DNA from: an uncultured Bacteroides sp.
Lineage (GTDB): Bacteria; Bacteroidota; Bacteroidia; Bacteroidales; Bacteroidaceae
Direction: 5' to 3'
DNA length: 29,732 bases
Assembly (NCBI GenBank): GCA_900555635.1
Contig: USLU01000065.1
Coordinates: forward strand, 1-29,732
A program made the position numbers and the translations under genes. Shown here one piece after another: positions 8,515 through 16,375 of this stretch (positions are counted from its first letter, which is position 1; every line of letters begins with the position of its first letter). A model generated the notes under the pieces. The model was not told the DNA's origin and searched no databases. It saw only the letters and a program-made list of their open reading frames with translations.

Positions 8515-9534
8515 TTATTTACTGTTTTGTTTATAGTATTTAATCATTTTCGGGATAACCTCTTCTACCGGGCCATTGATAACATAATCGGCAATGGTAT
8601 TGATAGGAGCATTTTCGTCATTGTTTACGGAGATGATAATACCACTTTCCTGCATACCGGCGATGTGCTGGATTTGTCCGCTGATACCGCAAGCGATATA
8701 CAATTTAGGACGAACCGTAACACCGGTCTGACCGATTTGACGATCGTGGTCGGCATAACCGGCATCTACAGCAGCACGGCTGGCACCCACTTCGGCGTGA
8801 AGTTCCTTAGCCAAGTCGAACAACATATTGAAGTTCTCGCGGCTTCCCATACCGTAACCACCGGCAATCACAATCGGAGAACCTTTCAGGTTGTGTTTTG
8901 CCTTTTCTACGTGGCGGTCGATAACCTTTACTACATAGTCTGTTTCGGGAACATACTTTGCAACGTCATGGTTGATGACTTCACCTTTATAGTTGGGATC
9001 GAGAATTTCTTTCTTCATAACACCCTCGCGTACAGTCGCCATTTGCGGACGATGTTCAGGGTTCACGATTGTGGCAACGATGTTACCACCGAAAGCGGGA
9101 CGAATCTGATACAACAGATTTTCATACGTCTTTCCTTCCTTTTTATCTTCATGTTCGCCGATTTCAAGAGAAGTACAATCGGCAGTGAGTCCACTGGTCA
9201 GGGCAGAAGAAACGCGCGGCCCCAGGTCACGACCGATAACGGTGGCACCCATCAAGCAGATTTGCGGTTGTTCTTCTTTGAAAAGATTGATAAGAACTGA
9301 AGAGTGGGGGAGAGAAGTATAGGGGAATAAACCCGGAGCATCGAATACGTGGAGCTTGTCTACTCCGAAAGGCAATACTTGCTTTTCGATACCTGCCAGA
9401 TTACTTCCGGCAGCAACTGCTTCCAGTTGGCAACCCAATTGATTAGCCAATTTACGACCTTTGGTCAAGAGTTCGAGACTGACGTCGGCAACTGTAGTAC
9501 CTTCAATCTCTAAATATACAAATACATTATTCAT
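8515..9534 (-). CDS. etfA: Electron transfer flavoprotein alpha subunit
   Basis: A 339-residue FAD-binding EtfA. The N-terminal domain (about 1-200) includes GRDLGPRVSSALTSGLTADC (101-120). The C-terminal FAD-binding domain (about 213-325) has IVIAGGYGMGSRENF, GASRAAVDAGY (250-260) and GQTGVTVRPKLYIACGISG (268-286). These are the family's hallmarks. It pairs with EtfB, whose gene ends 4 bp upstream, to form a cytoplasmic heterodimer that carries electrons to or from acyl-CoA dehydrogenases. Co-transcription with a dehydrogenase gene two positions downstream supports a dedicated partner. No ETF:quinone oxidoreductase gene is seen nearby. Confidence 0.96.
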   Translation of the reverse strand: MNNVFVYLEIEGTTVADVSLELLTKGRKLANQLGCQLEAVAAGSNLAGIEKQVLPFGVDKLHVFDAPGLFPYTSLPHSSVLINLFKEEQPQICLMGATVIGRDLGPRVSSALTSGLTADCTSLEIGEHEDKKEGKTYENLLYQIRPAFGGNIVATIVNPEHRPQMATVREGVMKKEILDPNYKGEVINHDVAKYVPETDYVVKVIDRHVEKAKHNLKGSPIVIAGGYGMGSRENFNMLFDLAKELHAEVGASRAAVDAGYADHDRQIGQTGVTVRPKLYIACGISGQIQHIAGMQESGIIISVNNDENAPINTIADYVINGPVEEVIPKMIKYYKQNSK

Positions 9535-9538
9535 AATC

Positions 9539-10432
9539 TTATCCTATCGTGTGGTTAGCTAACAGTTCAACAATCAAATCTTCTACATCTTGGTCGCTGC
9601 CTGTCAGAGTTTTGTTCTCTTTAGCTTGGAACGAAATGTTCTGGATGGCTTTTACCTTTGTAGGCGAGCCGCTCAAGCCACATTGTGCGAGATCACCGCA
9701 TACATCGGCTACACTCCATTCAGTGATGTTCAGATAGGGGTATTTCTCATAAAGTGCGGCGTATGCAAGTTCTGCACCATCTTTGGTGATGGCTGCTTTT
9801 TCCTGGGCACCGAGTGCACGTTTGTACTTTTGTACTAATTTCGCGTTACGGGGACGACAAGGAGCTGCACTTCCATTTACAGTAATTACGATGGGTAGGG
9901 GAGCTTCTACAGTTTCAACACCGCCGTCGATGTGACGCTTCACGATAATTTTCTTGGCAGCTTTGTCCACGCTCAGAATTTCTTCAGCGTAGGTAACTTG
10001 TGTTAATCCTAGTTTTTCTGCTACTTGGGGACCTACCTGTGCAGTATCACCGTCGATAGCTTGGCGACCACCGACGATAATGTCGTAATCGCCTATTTTC
10101 TTGATGGCGGTAGCGATGGCATACGAAGTGGCCAGGGTATCTGCGCCGGCAAAAGCACGGTCAGTCAGCAGATAGCCGTTGTCGGCACCACGGAACATAC
10201 CTTCACGGATAACTTCGGCTGCACGGCCCGGTCCCATAGTAAGAATGGTTACGGTAGAGCCCGGATGTTCATCTTTCAATCGAAGAGCTTGCTCAAGAGC
10301 ATTCAGGTCTTCAGGGTTAAAGATGGCAGGGAGTGCCGCACGGTTGATGGTTCCGTCGGCTTTCATGGCATCTTTCCCAACGTTGCGTGTGTCGGGAACT
10401 TGTTTTGCCAATACAACAATTTTTAAACTCAT
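9539..10432 (-). CDS. etfB: Electron transfer flavoprotein beta subunit
   Basis: A 297-residue EtfB, first gene of the operon. The N-terminus KIVVLAKQVPDTRNVG is typical. GGRQAIDGDTAQVGPQVAEK (121-140) is the conserved nucleotide-site segment. VEAPLPIVITVNG lies further on. DRAFAGADTLATS (91-103) matches, from memory, the pattern in EtfB of electron-bifurcating butyryl-CoA dehydrogenase complexes, where a second FAD replaces the AMP of respiratory ETFs. That would suggest an NADH-linked bifurcating or confurcating role, but it is inference from one motif. A Bacteroides-type promoter sits about 100 bp upstream. Cytoplasmic. Confidence 0.96.
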   Translation of the reverse strand: MSLKIVVLAKQVPDTRNVGKDAMKADGTINRAALPAIFNPEDLNALEQALRLKDEHPGSTVTILTMGPGRAAEVIREGMFRGADNGYLLTDRAFAGADTLATSYAIATAIKKIGDYDIIVGGRQAIDGDTAQVGPQVAEKLGLTQVTYAEEILSVDKAAKKIIVKRHIDGGVETVEAPLPIVITVNGSAAPCRPRNAKLVQKYKRALGAQEKAAITKDGAELAYAALYEKYPYLNITEWSVADVCGDLAQCGLSGSPTKVKAIQNISFQAKENKTLTGSDQDVEDLIVELLANHTIG

Positions 10433-10533
10433 GCTATTAATTATTAGTATTAGTATTTCTACATGTCAGTACCGGGAATAAGAGTAGTAGTATCCTGCTA
10501 CTGAATTATCCGGTTAACTTGATTATCAGCGTG

Positions 10534-10564
10534 CAAATTTACGGAAAGTGTTGGTTCTGACAAG
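10534..10564 (-). promoter_or_regulatory. Putative promoter of the etf operon
   Basis: Read on the minus strand, TAAATTTG (plus 10534-10541) exactly matches TAnnTTTG. CTTG (plus 10561-10564) is a 3-of-4 match to the -33 TTTG at the ideal 19-bp spacing. The leader to the etfB ATG would be about 95 nt. Confidence 0.7.
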
Positions 10565-10595
10565 AAAAAGGAGTGAAAAATGCACATGTCGGTCA

Positions 10596-10609
10596 CTTTT
10601 GCGCAAAAG
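10596..10609. promoter_or_regulatory. Perfect 14-bp palindrome, candidate operator
   Basis: CTTTTGCGCAAAAG is its own reverse complement over 14 bp. It is centred about 40 bp upstream of the -33 element of the etf operon, where an activator could bind. The cognate regulator is unknown. Confidence 0.45.
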
Positions 10610-10700
10610 ATGAGGATTTTATTGTACTTGAAATAAGGTTGGATATATGATATCCGGTTATTGCGCTTGAATGTATTATTATTTACAGAAAGTGTGCTGT

Positions 10701-10793
10701 CTATACTCGACTGTATTCTTAGGATACCTCAGTCGTATACAGAGATACCCTAAGTATACGACTGAGGTACTCTAAGTATACGACTGAGATAGG
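10701..10793. repeat. Block of 22-bp repeat units in head-to-head orientation
   Basis: Two forward units (10750-10771 and 10772-10793) share the exact 17-mer CTAAGTATACGACTGAG at a 22-bp period. To the left are two units in reverse orientation: 10723-10744, which contains CCTCAGTCGTATAC, and a degenerate one at 10701-10722. The inner pair forms a perfect 16-bp inverted repeat (10725-10740 with 10754-10769). No protein or known RNA family explains it. Confidence 0.8.
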
Positions 10794-10867
10794 TACTACC
10801 TATATGCACTCATAATCAGGTAGTTGTAGATTGCTGGCTAAATGGTGCAAATTTTCAACAATTAGCA

Positions 10868-12070
10868 TCATTTTATTCCGATCTTCTTAGCAATTTCGGC
10901 TGGTATTGCATCTTTATGTACCAAAATATTAGTGGTCTTATAAGCAACAAATGCATTGGAAGCATACCAAGTACCTTTGTATTTATTATTGGTTCCCCAA
11001 GAATTTTTCACCATAAAGTAAGGTTTTCCGTTTTGATCTTTGGCGATACCGTAGATAAGCATTCCATGGTCATCTTGAGTTTGCCAGTTATCAAAACCTT
11101 CTTGACGCAATTCTTGTGTAACGTTGATTTCAGGAAGAGGCTTAGAAGTCAGTTCTTTGCGCTTGTCTTCTTCTTTCATTCCTGTCCAGCGAGCCATGTC
11201 CGAACCGGTAAGTTCAGCGCCACGGGCTGCATCAGGCATAACTGCGATACCGTCACGAGTAAATCCTTGTTCGCTTACGTCACTTCCCCAAGCTACAGTA
11301 TAACCATTGTTTACAGCGTTTTTAATAACAGCCATGAATTCGTCCAGCGGAAGGTTCCATGAAAGTTCATTGCGCCAGTTGTCGGGTACTTCAACATTTG
11401 CTTTGGTATAGAAAGGGTGATGAGTGAAAGAAGTCAATGATACATAATCGTCCGGGTTCAGGCCAAGAGATGCGGCAAATGTTAGCGGAGTATATTCTTT
11501 ACCTTTATAAGTGAATTTTTCCGGGCATTGGCCAAGGTAAGTATCATAAATGGCAGAAAGCCCTTTTTTCCATACTGGGGTCAGCTTGGTCAGTTTGCCT
11601 TTGGCAATGGCATTGGTATAAGCTCCGGCAACGGCATCCAATTCGTTGTGTACGGGTAATGTATCGCCATACATGATGCCCGGCATTGCCTCTTGCGGAA
11701 CTATACCGTAATTTTTGAGACAATAGATTACGTCATATGCACTTCCACCGGGAGAAAAAGAGCTATCTCCATGGTAACGCACATAGTTTTGAGCACGATC
11801 TACCATGGTGTGGTGTACAACGAACATTTCAGAAAGATCATATTCGCCTTTGCCCATACGCAATAGTTCACTTTCCAGGAAACCTATGGTTGAGAAACTC
11901 CAGCACGTACTTGAACGATTCTGGTTCTTGACAGAAGTGATAGGATTGGCTTTTACGGTTGTAAAAACGAAGCCTTGTTCTTGTTTTGTTTTATCCTTAG
12001 CTTTGTCTTTTGCTCCGGCGTTGAGGCTTAACAAGCCAAGAGCTGCAATAAGAATTAAATTTTTCATCAT
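10868..12070 (-). CDS. Secreted C1-type cysteine peptidase (PepC / bleomycin hydrolase-like)
   Basis: A 400-residue papain-fold peptidase of the C1B (aminopeptidase C) type. A signal peptide covers about residues 1-20 (MMKNLILIAALGLLSLNAGA), followed by a Lys-rich stretch. The catalytic triad is visible: Cys56 in NRSSTCWSFS with Gln50 as oxyanion residue, His335 in DDHGMLIYG, and Asn356 in VKNSWGT. The large insertion between Cys and His is typical of C1B enzymes. Export to the periplasm is unlike the cytoplasmic PepC of lactic acid bacteria, so it may trim peptides before uptake. It stands alone, divergent from the patatin gene, with its own promoter-like site. Confidence 0.9.
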   Translation of the reverse strand: MMKNLILIAALGLLSLNAGAKDKAKDKTKQEQGFVFTTVKANPITSVKNQNRSSTCWSFSTIGFLESELLRMGKGEYDLSEMFVVHHTMVDRAQNYVRYHGDSSFSPGGSAYDVIYCLKNYGIVPQEAMPGIMYGDTLPVHNELDAVAGAYTNAIAKGKLTKLTPVWKKGLSAIYDTYLGQCPEKFTYKGKEYTPLTFAASLGLNPDDYVSLTSFTHHPFYTKANVEVPDNWRNELSWNLPLDEFMAVIKNAVNNGYTVAWGSDVSEQGFTRDGIAVMPDAARGAELTGSDMARWTGMKEEDKRKELTSKPLPEINVTQELRQEGFDNWQTQDDHGMLIYGIAKDQNGKPYFMVKNSWGTNNKYKGTWYASNAFVAYKTTNILVHKDAIPAEIAKKIGIK

Positions 12071-12103
12071 GATAAAAGTGTTATTAATTTATAGTTGTAA
12101 CCG

Positions 12104-12131
12104 CAAATATAGATAGAATTTCGTAAACAAA
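12104..12131 (-). promoter_or_regulatory. Putative promoter of the cysteine peptidase gene
   Basis: On the minus strand TATATTTG (plus 12104-12111) matches TAnnTTTG exactly. TTTG (plus 12128-12131) lies 16 bp upstream, a little closer than usual. The ATG at 12070 is about 33 nt downstream. Confidence 0.55.
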
Positions 12132-12134
12132 AGC

Positions 12135-12142
12135 TATCTTTG
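12135..12142 (+). promoter_or_regulatory. Putative -7 box of the patatin gene
   Basis: TATCTTTG is an exact match to the Bacteroides -7 consensus, 20 bp before the ATG at 12163. No good -33 box is seen. It lies back-to-back with the peptidase promoter. Confidence 0.5.
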
Positions 12143-12162
12143 ACGCGTTAATTCTGACACTT

Positions 12163-13014
12163 ATGAAGAAATTAATACGTTTGACTGATTATACAGGCTT
12201 AGTTCTTGAAGGTGGTGGTATGCGTGGCGTCTTCACTTGTGGCGTGCTTGATAGTTTTATGGATAGGGGAATTCGTTTTCCTTATGCCATCGGTGTAAGT
12301 GCCGGAGCTTGTAATGGTCTCTCTTACATGTCCGGTCAGCGCGGTCGTGCCAAGTATAGCAATATAGACTTGTTAGAGAAGTATAACTATATCGGACTGA
12401 AGTACTTGTTGAAGAAGCGTAATATTATAGATTTCGATCTCTTGTTCCAGGAATTTCCCGAGCATATATTGCCGTATGACTACGAAGCTTATTTTAGTAG
12501 TCCCGAACGTTATGTCATGGTAACGACTAATTGCCTGACCGGTGAGGCTAACTATTTTGAGGAAAAACAATATAAAGACCGTGTTATTGATATAGCCCGT
12601 GCATCGAGTAGTTTGCCGTTTGTTTGCCCCATAGCTTATGTGGATGAAGTGCCTATGCTCGATGGTGGCATTGTAGATAGTATCCCGCTAATGCATGCTT
12701 GTGAAGACGGGTATACTAATAATGTGGTGGTGCTGACTCGTAATCGCGGTTATAGAAAAGAGGCTAAAGATATTAAGATACCTTCCTTTTTATATAGAAA
12801 GTACCCCAAAGTACGCGAAGCACTTAGCCGCCGTTGCCGCGTTTATAATGAACAGCTTGAACTGGTGGAACGTATGGAGGATGCAGGCGAAATAACGGTG
12901 ATTCGTCCTCTGAAACCGGTAGTGGTAGACCGCATAGAGCGGGATATTAAGAAATTGACCGATTTGTACGAAGAGGGGTATCAGTGTGCGGCTCAGTTTG
13001 AGTTTAAGTTTTGA
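12163..13014 (+). CDS. Patatin-like phospholipase
   Basis: A 283-residue patatin-family lipid acyl hydrolase with a Ser-Asp catalytic dyad. The oxyanion loop is GGGMRG (17-22), the nucleophile elbow is GVSAG with Ser46, and Asp167 lies in LDGGIVDSIP. This matches the single-domain bacterial group (YjjU/RssA-like). There is no signal peptide or membrane segment, so it is probably cytoplasmic or peripherally membrane-bound. The lipid substrate is unknown. A 274-bp gap with a separate promoter-like site separates it from susC, so it is probably not part of the fructan operon although it is on the same strand. Confidence 0.92.
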   Translation: MKKLIRLTDYTGLVLEGGGMRGVFTCGVLDSFMDRGIRFPYAIGVSAGACNGLSYMSGQRGRAKYSNIDLLEKYNYIGLKYLLKKRNIIDFDLLFQEFPEHILPYDYEAYFSSPERYVMVTTNCLTGEANYFEEKQYKDRVIDIARASSSLPFVCPIAYVDEVPMLDGGIVDSIPLMHACEDGYTNNVVVLTRNRGYRKEAKDIKIPSFLYRKYPKVREALSRRCRVYNEQLELVERMEDAGEITVIRPLKPVVVDRIERDIKKLTDLYEEGYQCAAQFEFKF

Positions 13015-13214
13015 TTATCTATTTTTTCCTATCATCGATCTTATAATAATTGACTATTGAGAATTGTTTTCATCATCCATTAAGATGGATTCAGCGTTTC
13101 TTCTTCTTTAATATTTCTCCTATAAATATCATCTTCAGAATGCCTAAAAACGATGATGTATCAAAAATAACACCTTTTGAAACATTTTTTATATAGGCCA
13201 GTACTCCTTTCATC

Positions 13215-13222
13215 TACTTTTG
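13215..13222 (+). promoter_or_regulatory. Putative -7 box of the susC-led fructan operon
   Basis: TACTTTTG exactly matches TAnnTTTG, 66 bp before the susC ATG. No -33 box is present at the usual distance, as expected for a promoter that needs an activator such as an HTCS. A short inverted repeat CTCAA/TTGAG (13234-13249) lies in the predicted leader. Confidence 0.55.
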
Positions 13223-13288
13223 CGAAGACAAAACTCAATCGAAGTTGAGAAAATAGATTTATTATAAACTTTAAACTAATAAGCAAGT

Positions 13289-16200
13289 ATGTTGAAAAAC
13301 ATTAGTCTCAGACTATGCACATTAATTGTGCTTCTCTTTGCGGGTATTACATCATTTGCCCAGCAAATTCAAGTGAAAGGTACTGTTGTTGAGAAATCGA
13401 CTGGAGATGCTGTTATTGGTGCCTCTGTATTGGAAGTTGGCTCGAATAGCAATGGAGCAATAACGGACATTGATGGTAACTTTACCCTTTCTGTAGCTTC
13501 TGGTGCTACATTATCCGTGTCCTATATAGGATATAAAACAGTTACAGTAAAGGCACAACCATCTTTACGTATAGATTTGGTTGAAGACTCCAAAATGATT
13601 GATGAAGTTGTTGTAACCGGTTATATGTCTGAAAAGAAAGCCAGTCTGACGGGTTCTGTTGCTGTTGTGAAGATGAAAGATGTAGCCGATATTCCCACTG
13701 GTAATGTATTATCGAGCTTGCAAGGGCGTGTAGCTGGTATGAATATTACTACAGATGGTGCTCCCGGAGGTGGCAATACCTCGACTTTGGTTCGTGGAAA
13801 ATCATCTTTCCGTAATGATGCCAATTCTCCACTTTATGTAATTGACGGGGTTATGACTCGTGAGAATATTGCATCTATTCTTTCTTCCAATGATGTGGAA
13901 TCTATCCAAGTATTGAAAGATGCAGCTTCCGCTTCAATCTACGGTGCACAGGCTGCCAACGGCGTTATCATCATCACTACTAAACGTGCTAAAAAAGGAG
14001 AAACCCATGTTGACTTTGATATGTCGCTCACCTTGCAAACATACCAATGCGGCTTTGATATGTTGAATGCAGATGAATGGGGACAAACTTACTGGTCTGC
14101 TTATAAATATGCCAATAATGGTGCAACTCCCAGTAGTGAAATCTATGGAAATGGTGCTACTCCCAAGCTTCAGGATTATATCGGATTGAATAATACCAAA
14201 GTACATGCTGTTGATACGAACTGGCGTGATGTCATTTATCAGACTGCTTTGATGCAGAACTATAGTGCTACTCTTTCAAAAGGCTCTGATAATGGTTCTT
14301 TTTCATTGGCATTGAACTATCTTGACCATGATGGCTTGGTTAAGAATACTAATTTTCAGCGCATAAATACCCGCATAAGTTCAAACTATCAATTTTTGAA
14401 CAATCGTTTACGCATTGGTGAAAATGTCGCTATAAATCGTTGGACACAAACTCTTAGTCCAGCTGGTGTAGATGAAAATGCCATTAAACAACATCCGGCT
14501 AAATCCGTATACGATGAAGAAGGCGGATATAATGACGCTATAAATGATGTTCTGGGTGATGCTCCTAATATGGCCCGCTTACTTGAAAACGAGAAAAGAA
14601 ACAATCATGAATACTGGCGCATTTTTGGTAATGCATTCCTTGAAATCGAACCATTGAAAGATTTGGTTTTACGTACAAATTTTGGTATGAACTACTATGA
14701 CGAATCTAATAAGGTGTTCGAAGCTGCTTGGGCACGTGATGAGGTTAACAAACTGACTCAATCATCGAAAAAAAGACTTGACTGGGTATGGACCAATACC
14801 ATTACTTACAATAAAACATTCGGCAAGAATAACCTGACTGCACTTCTTGCAACTGAGGCCAAGAAAAACCATGGTGAATCAATGTTTGGATATGGGACAG
14901 GACTGGCTATTGAAGATGATGATTATCTCTATCTTAATGGAGTTACTGCCGGAAAGAATGTGGGTGCGGATGCTTCTAATTATGCCATGGTATCTTATTT
15001 CGGAAAAGTGAATTATGATTATGAAGGACGTTATTTGGCCTCTGTTACCTTACGCCGTGATGCTTCTTCACGTTTGGCAAAAGGTAATAATACCGGTTAT
15101 TTCCCATCTGTTTCAGCAGGTTGGCGTATCTCAGGTGAGAATTTTATGGAGTCAACTAAAAACTGGTTGTCAGATTTGAAGTTACGTGCCTCTTGGGGTA
15201 TCAATGGTAATGACATTATTGATGATGAGGCTCCTTACACCAAGTATCTTATCAGTTTAAAAGATGCAAGCTATAATATGAATGGTGATGGGACAACACT
15301 TTCTCCTGGTGGCTATAAGGTAAGATCAACCAATCCCGCTTTGAAATGGGAGAGCACAAGACAGTTTAATGTTGGTGTGGACGCTGCTTTTCTGAATGGA
15401 CGTTTAGGCGCTTCTATCGATTATTTTGATAAAGAAACACGTGATATGCTTGTCGAGAAACCCTATATCGCAGTAATTGGTGAAGGTGGATATTGTTGGT
15501 ATAATGGTGGCACAATGAGTAATAAGGGCTTTGAAATGTCTTTAACCTGGAGAGATGAGATCAAAGATTTTAAGTATGATATAGCATTCAATCTTTCTTA
15601 CTATAAAAATGAAGTAACGGATTTAACGGAGGAAATCTATTATACTTATGGTGGGGGTAATGGTGTAAACAAAACATTGGTAGGTCAGGCGTTCGGTTCA
15701 TGGATGGGCTTTAAGACTGATGGCGTATTCAGTACCCAGCAAGAAGTGGACGAATATAAGGCAAAATATGATGTACAGTTTGGTGCTCCCGGTGTAGGAC
15801 GTATTAAATATGTAGATGCTGATGGCAATGGTATTATTAATACAAATGACCGTGTATGGCTTGGCTCTGATAATCCGAAAGTAATTGGAGGTTTGAACCT
15901 TGGCGCATCATGGAAAGGTTTTGACCTTAGCATGTTCTTTAATGGAATGGTTCGTGATGCCTACAACAATTCGAAGTATTATACTGATTTGTTCCAGTGC
16001 TGGAGCGGTAATCACTCCACTCGCTTACTCGATGCAATGCATGCTTATGAAAATTTTGAGAAAACAGGTGTATATAATAGTAATGTACCTGCGCTTACTA
16101 CCCTCAATAGCAATAATGAACACGAAGTTTCTCAATTTTATATAGAAGATGGCTCTTATATTAAACTAAAGAGTTTGACTTTGGGCTATACACTTCCCAA

Positions 16201-16360
16201 AAGTATTCTTGATAAAATGAAAATGCAACACGCTCGCATTTATTTCCAAGCTCAGAACTTGTTTACAATTACAGGTTATACAGGTGCCGATCCGGAAGGA
16301 TTAGGATATCCTTATCCGCTGCCTCGTACATTCTCCTTTGGATTATCATTTGGCTTCTAA
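13289..16360 (+). CDS. susC: SusC-like TonB-dependent outer-membrane transporter
   Basis: A 1023-residue SusC-family protein that imports oligosaccharides across the outer membrane using TonB energy. In order: signal peptide (1-24, ending TSFAQ); carboxypeptidase-D regulatory-like domain (about 27-100, KGTVVEKSTGDAVIGASV); TonB box DEVVVTG (105-111); plug domain (about 115-233, with LQGRVAGM and SIYGAQAANGVIIITTK); then a 22-strand barrel ending FGLSFGF with a terminal aromatic. Length is normal. It is followed by susD 15 bp downstream and by GH32 genes, so the substrate is probably a fructan (levan or inulin type). Which linkage cannot be told from sequence alone. Expression is probably driven by the sensor gene at the right edge. 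Confidence 0.96.
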   Translation: MLKNISLRLCTLIVLLFAGITSFAQQIQVKGTVVEKSTGDAVIGASVLEVGSNSNGAITDIDGNFTLSVASGATLSVSYIGYKTVTVKAQPSLRIDLVEDSKMIDEVVVTGYMSEKKASLTGSVAVVKMKDVADIPTGNVLSSLQGRVAGMNITTDGAPGGGNTSTLVRGKSSFRNDANSPLYVIDGVMTRENIASILSSNDVESIQVLKDAASASIYGAQAANGVIIITTKRAKKGETHVDFDMSLTLQTYQCGFDMLNADEWGQTYWSAYKYANNGATPSSEIYGNGATPKLQDYIGLNNTKVHAVDTNWRDVIYQTALMQNYSATLSKGSDNGSFSLALNYLDHDGLVKNTNFQRINTRISSNYQFLNNRLRIGENVAINRWTQTLSPAGVDENAIKQHPAKSVYDEEGGYNDAINDVLGDAPNMARLLENEKRNNHEYWRIFGNAFLEIEPLKDLVLRTNFGMNYYDESNKVFEAAWARDEVNKLTQSSKKRLDWVWTNTITYNKTFGKNNLTALLATEAKKNHGESMFGYGTGLAIEDDDYLYLNGVTAGKNVGADASNYAMVSYFGKVNYDYEGRYLASVTLRRDASSRLAKGNNTGYFPSVSAGWRISGENFMESTKNWLSDLKLRASWGINGNDIIDDEAPYTKYLISLKDASYNMNGDGTTLSPGGYKVRSTNPALKWESTRQFNVGVDAAFLNGRLGASIDYFDKETRDMLVEKPYIAVIGEGGYCWYNGGTMSNKGFEMSLTWRDEIKDFKYDIAFNLSYYKNEVTDLTEEIYYTYGGGNGVNKTLVGQAFGSWMGFKTDGVFSTQQEVDEYKAKYDVQFGAPGVGRIKYVDADGNGIINTNDRVWLGSDNPKVIGGLNLGASWKGFDLSMFFNGMVRDAYNNSKYYTDLFQCWSGNHSTRLLDAMHAYENFEKTGVYNSNVPALTTLNSNNEHEVSQFYIEDGSYIKLKSLTLGYTLPKSILDKMKMQHARIYFQAQNLFTITGYTGADPEGLGYPYPLPRTFSFGLSFGF

Positions 16361-16375
16361 ACTTTTAAATAGATT

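Larger units (their letters stand above)
10433..10867. other. Intergenic region upstream of the etf operon
   Basis: This 435-bp region lies between the start of etfB and the stop of the upstream cysteine peptidase, both on the minus strand. It holds a good minus-strand promoter (10534-10564), a perfect 14-bp palindrome (10596-10609) and a 93-bp block of 22-bp repeat units (10701-10793). I see no open reading frame and no T-tailed terminator for the peptidase gene. Confidence 0.7.

Noticed and set aside
8527..9300. A 257-codon open frame on the plus strand opposite etfA
   Set aside because: Antisense shadow of a well-conserved etfA; no motif or promoter of its own.
10701..10793. Possible CRISPR array
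   Set aside because: Units are 22 bp, adjacent without spacers, in both orientations, and no cas gene is near.
13075..13090. Small hairpin ATCCAT/ATGGAT after the patatin gene
   Set aside because: Only 6 bp with no T tract; too weak to call a terminator.
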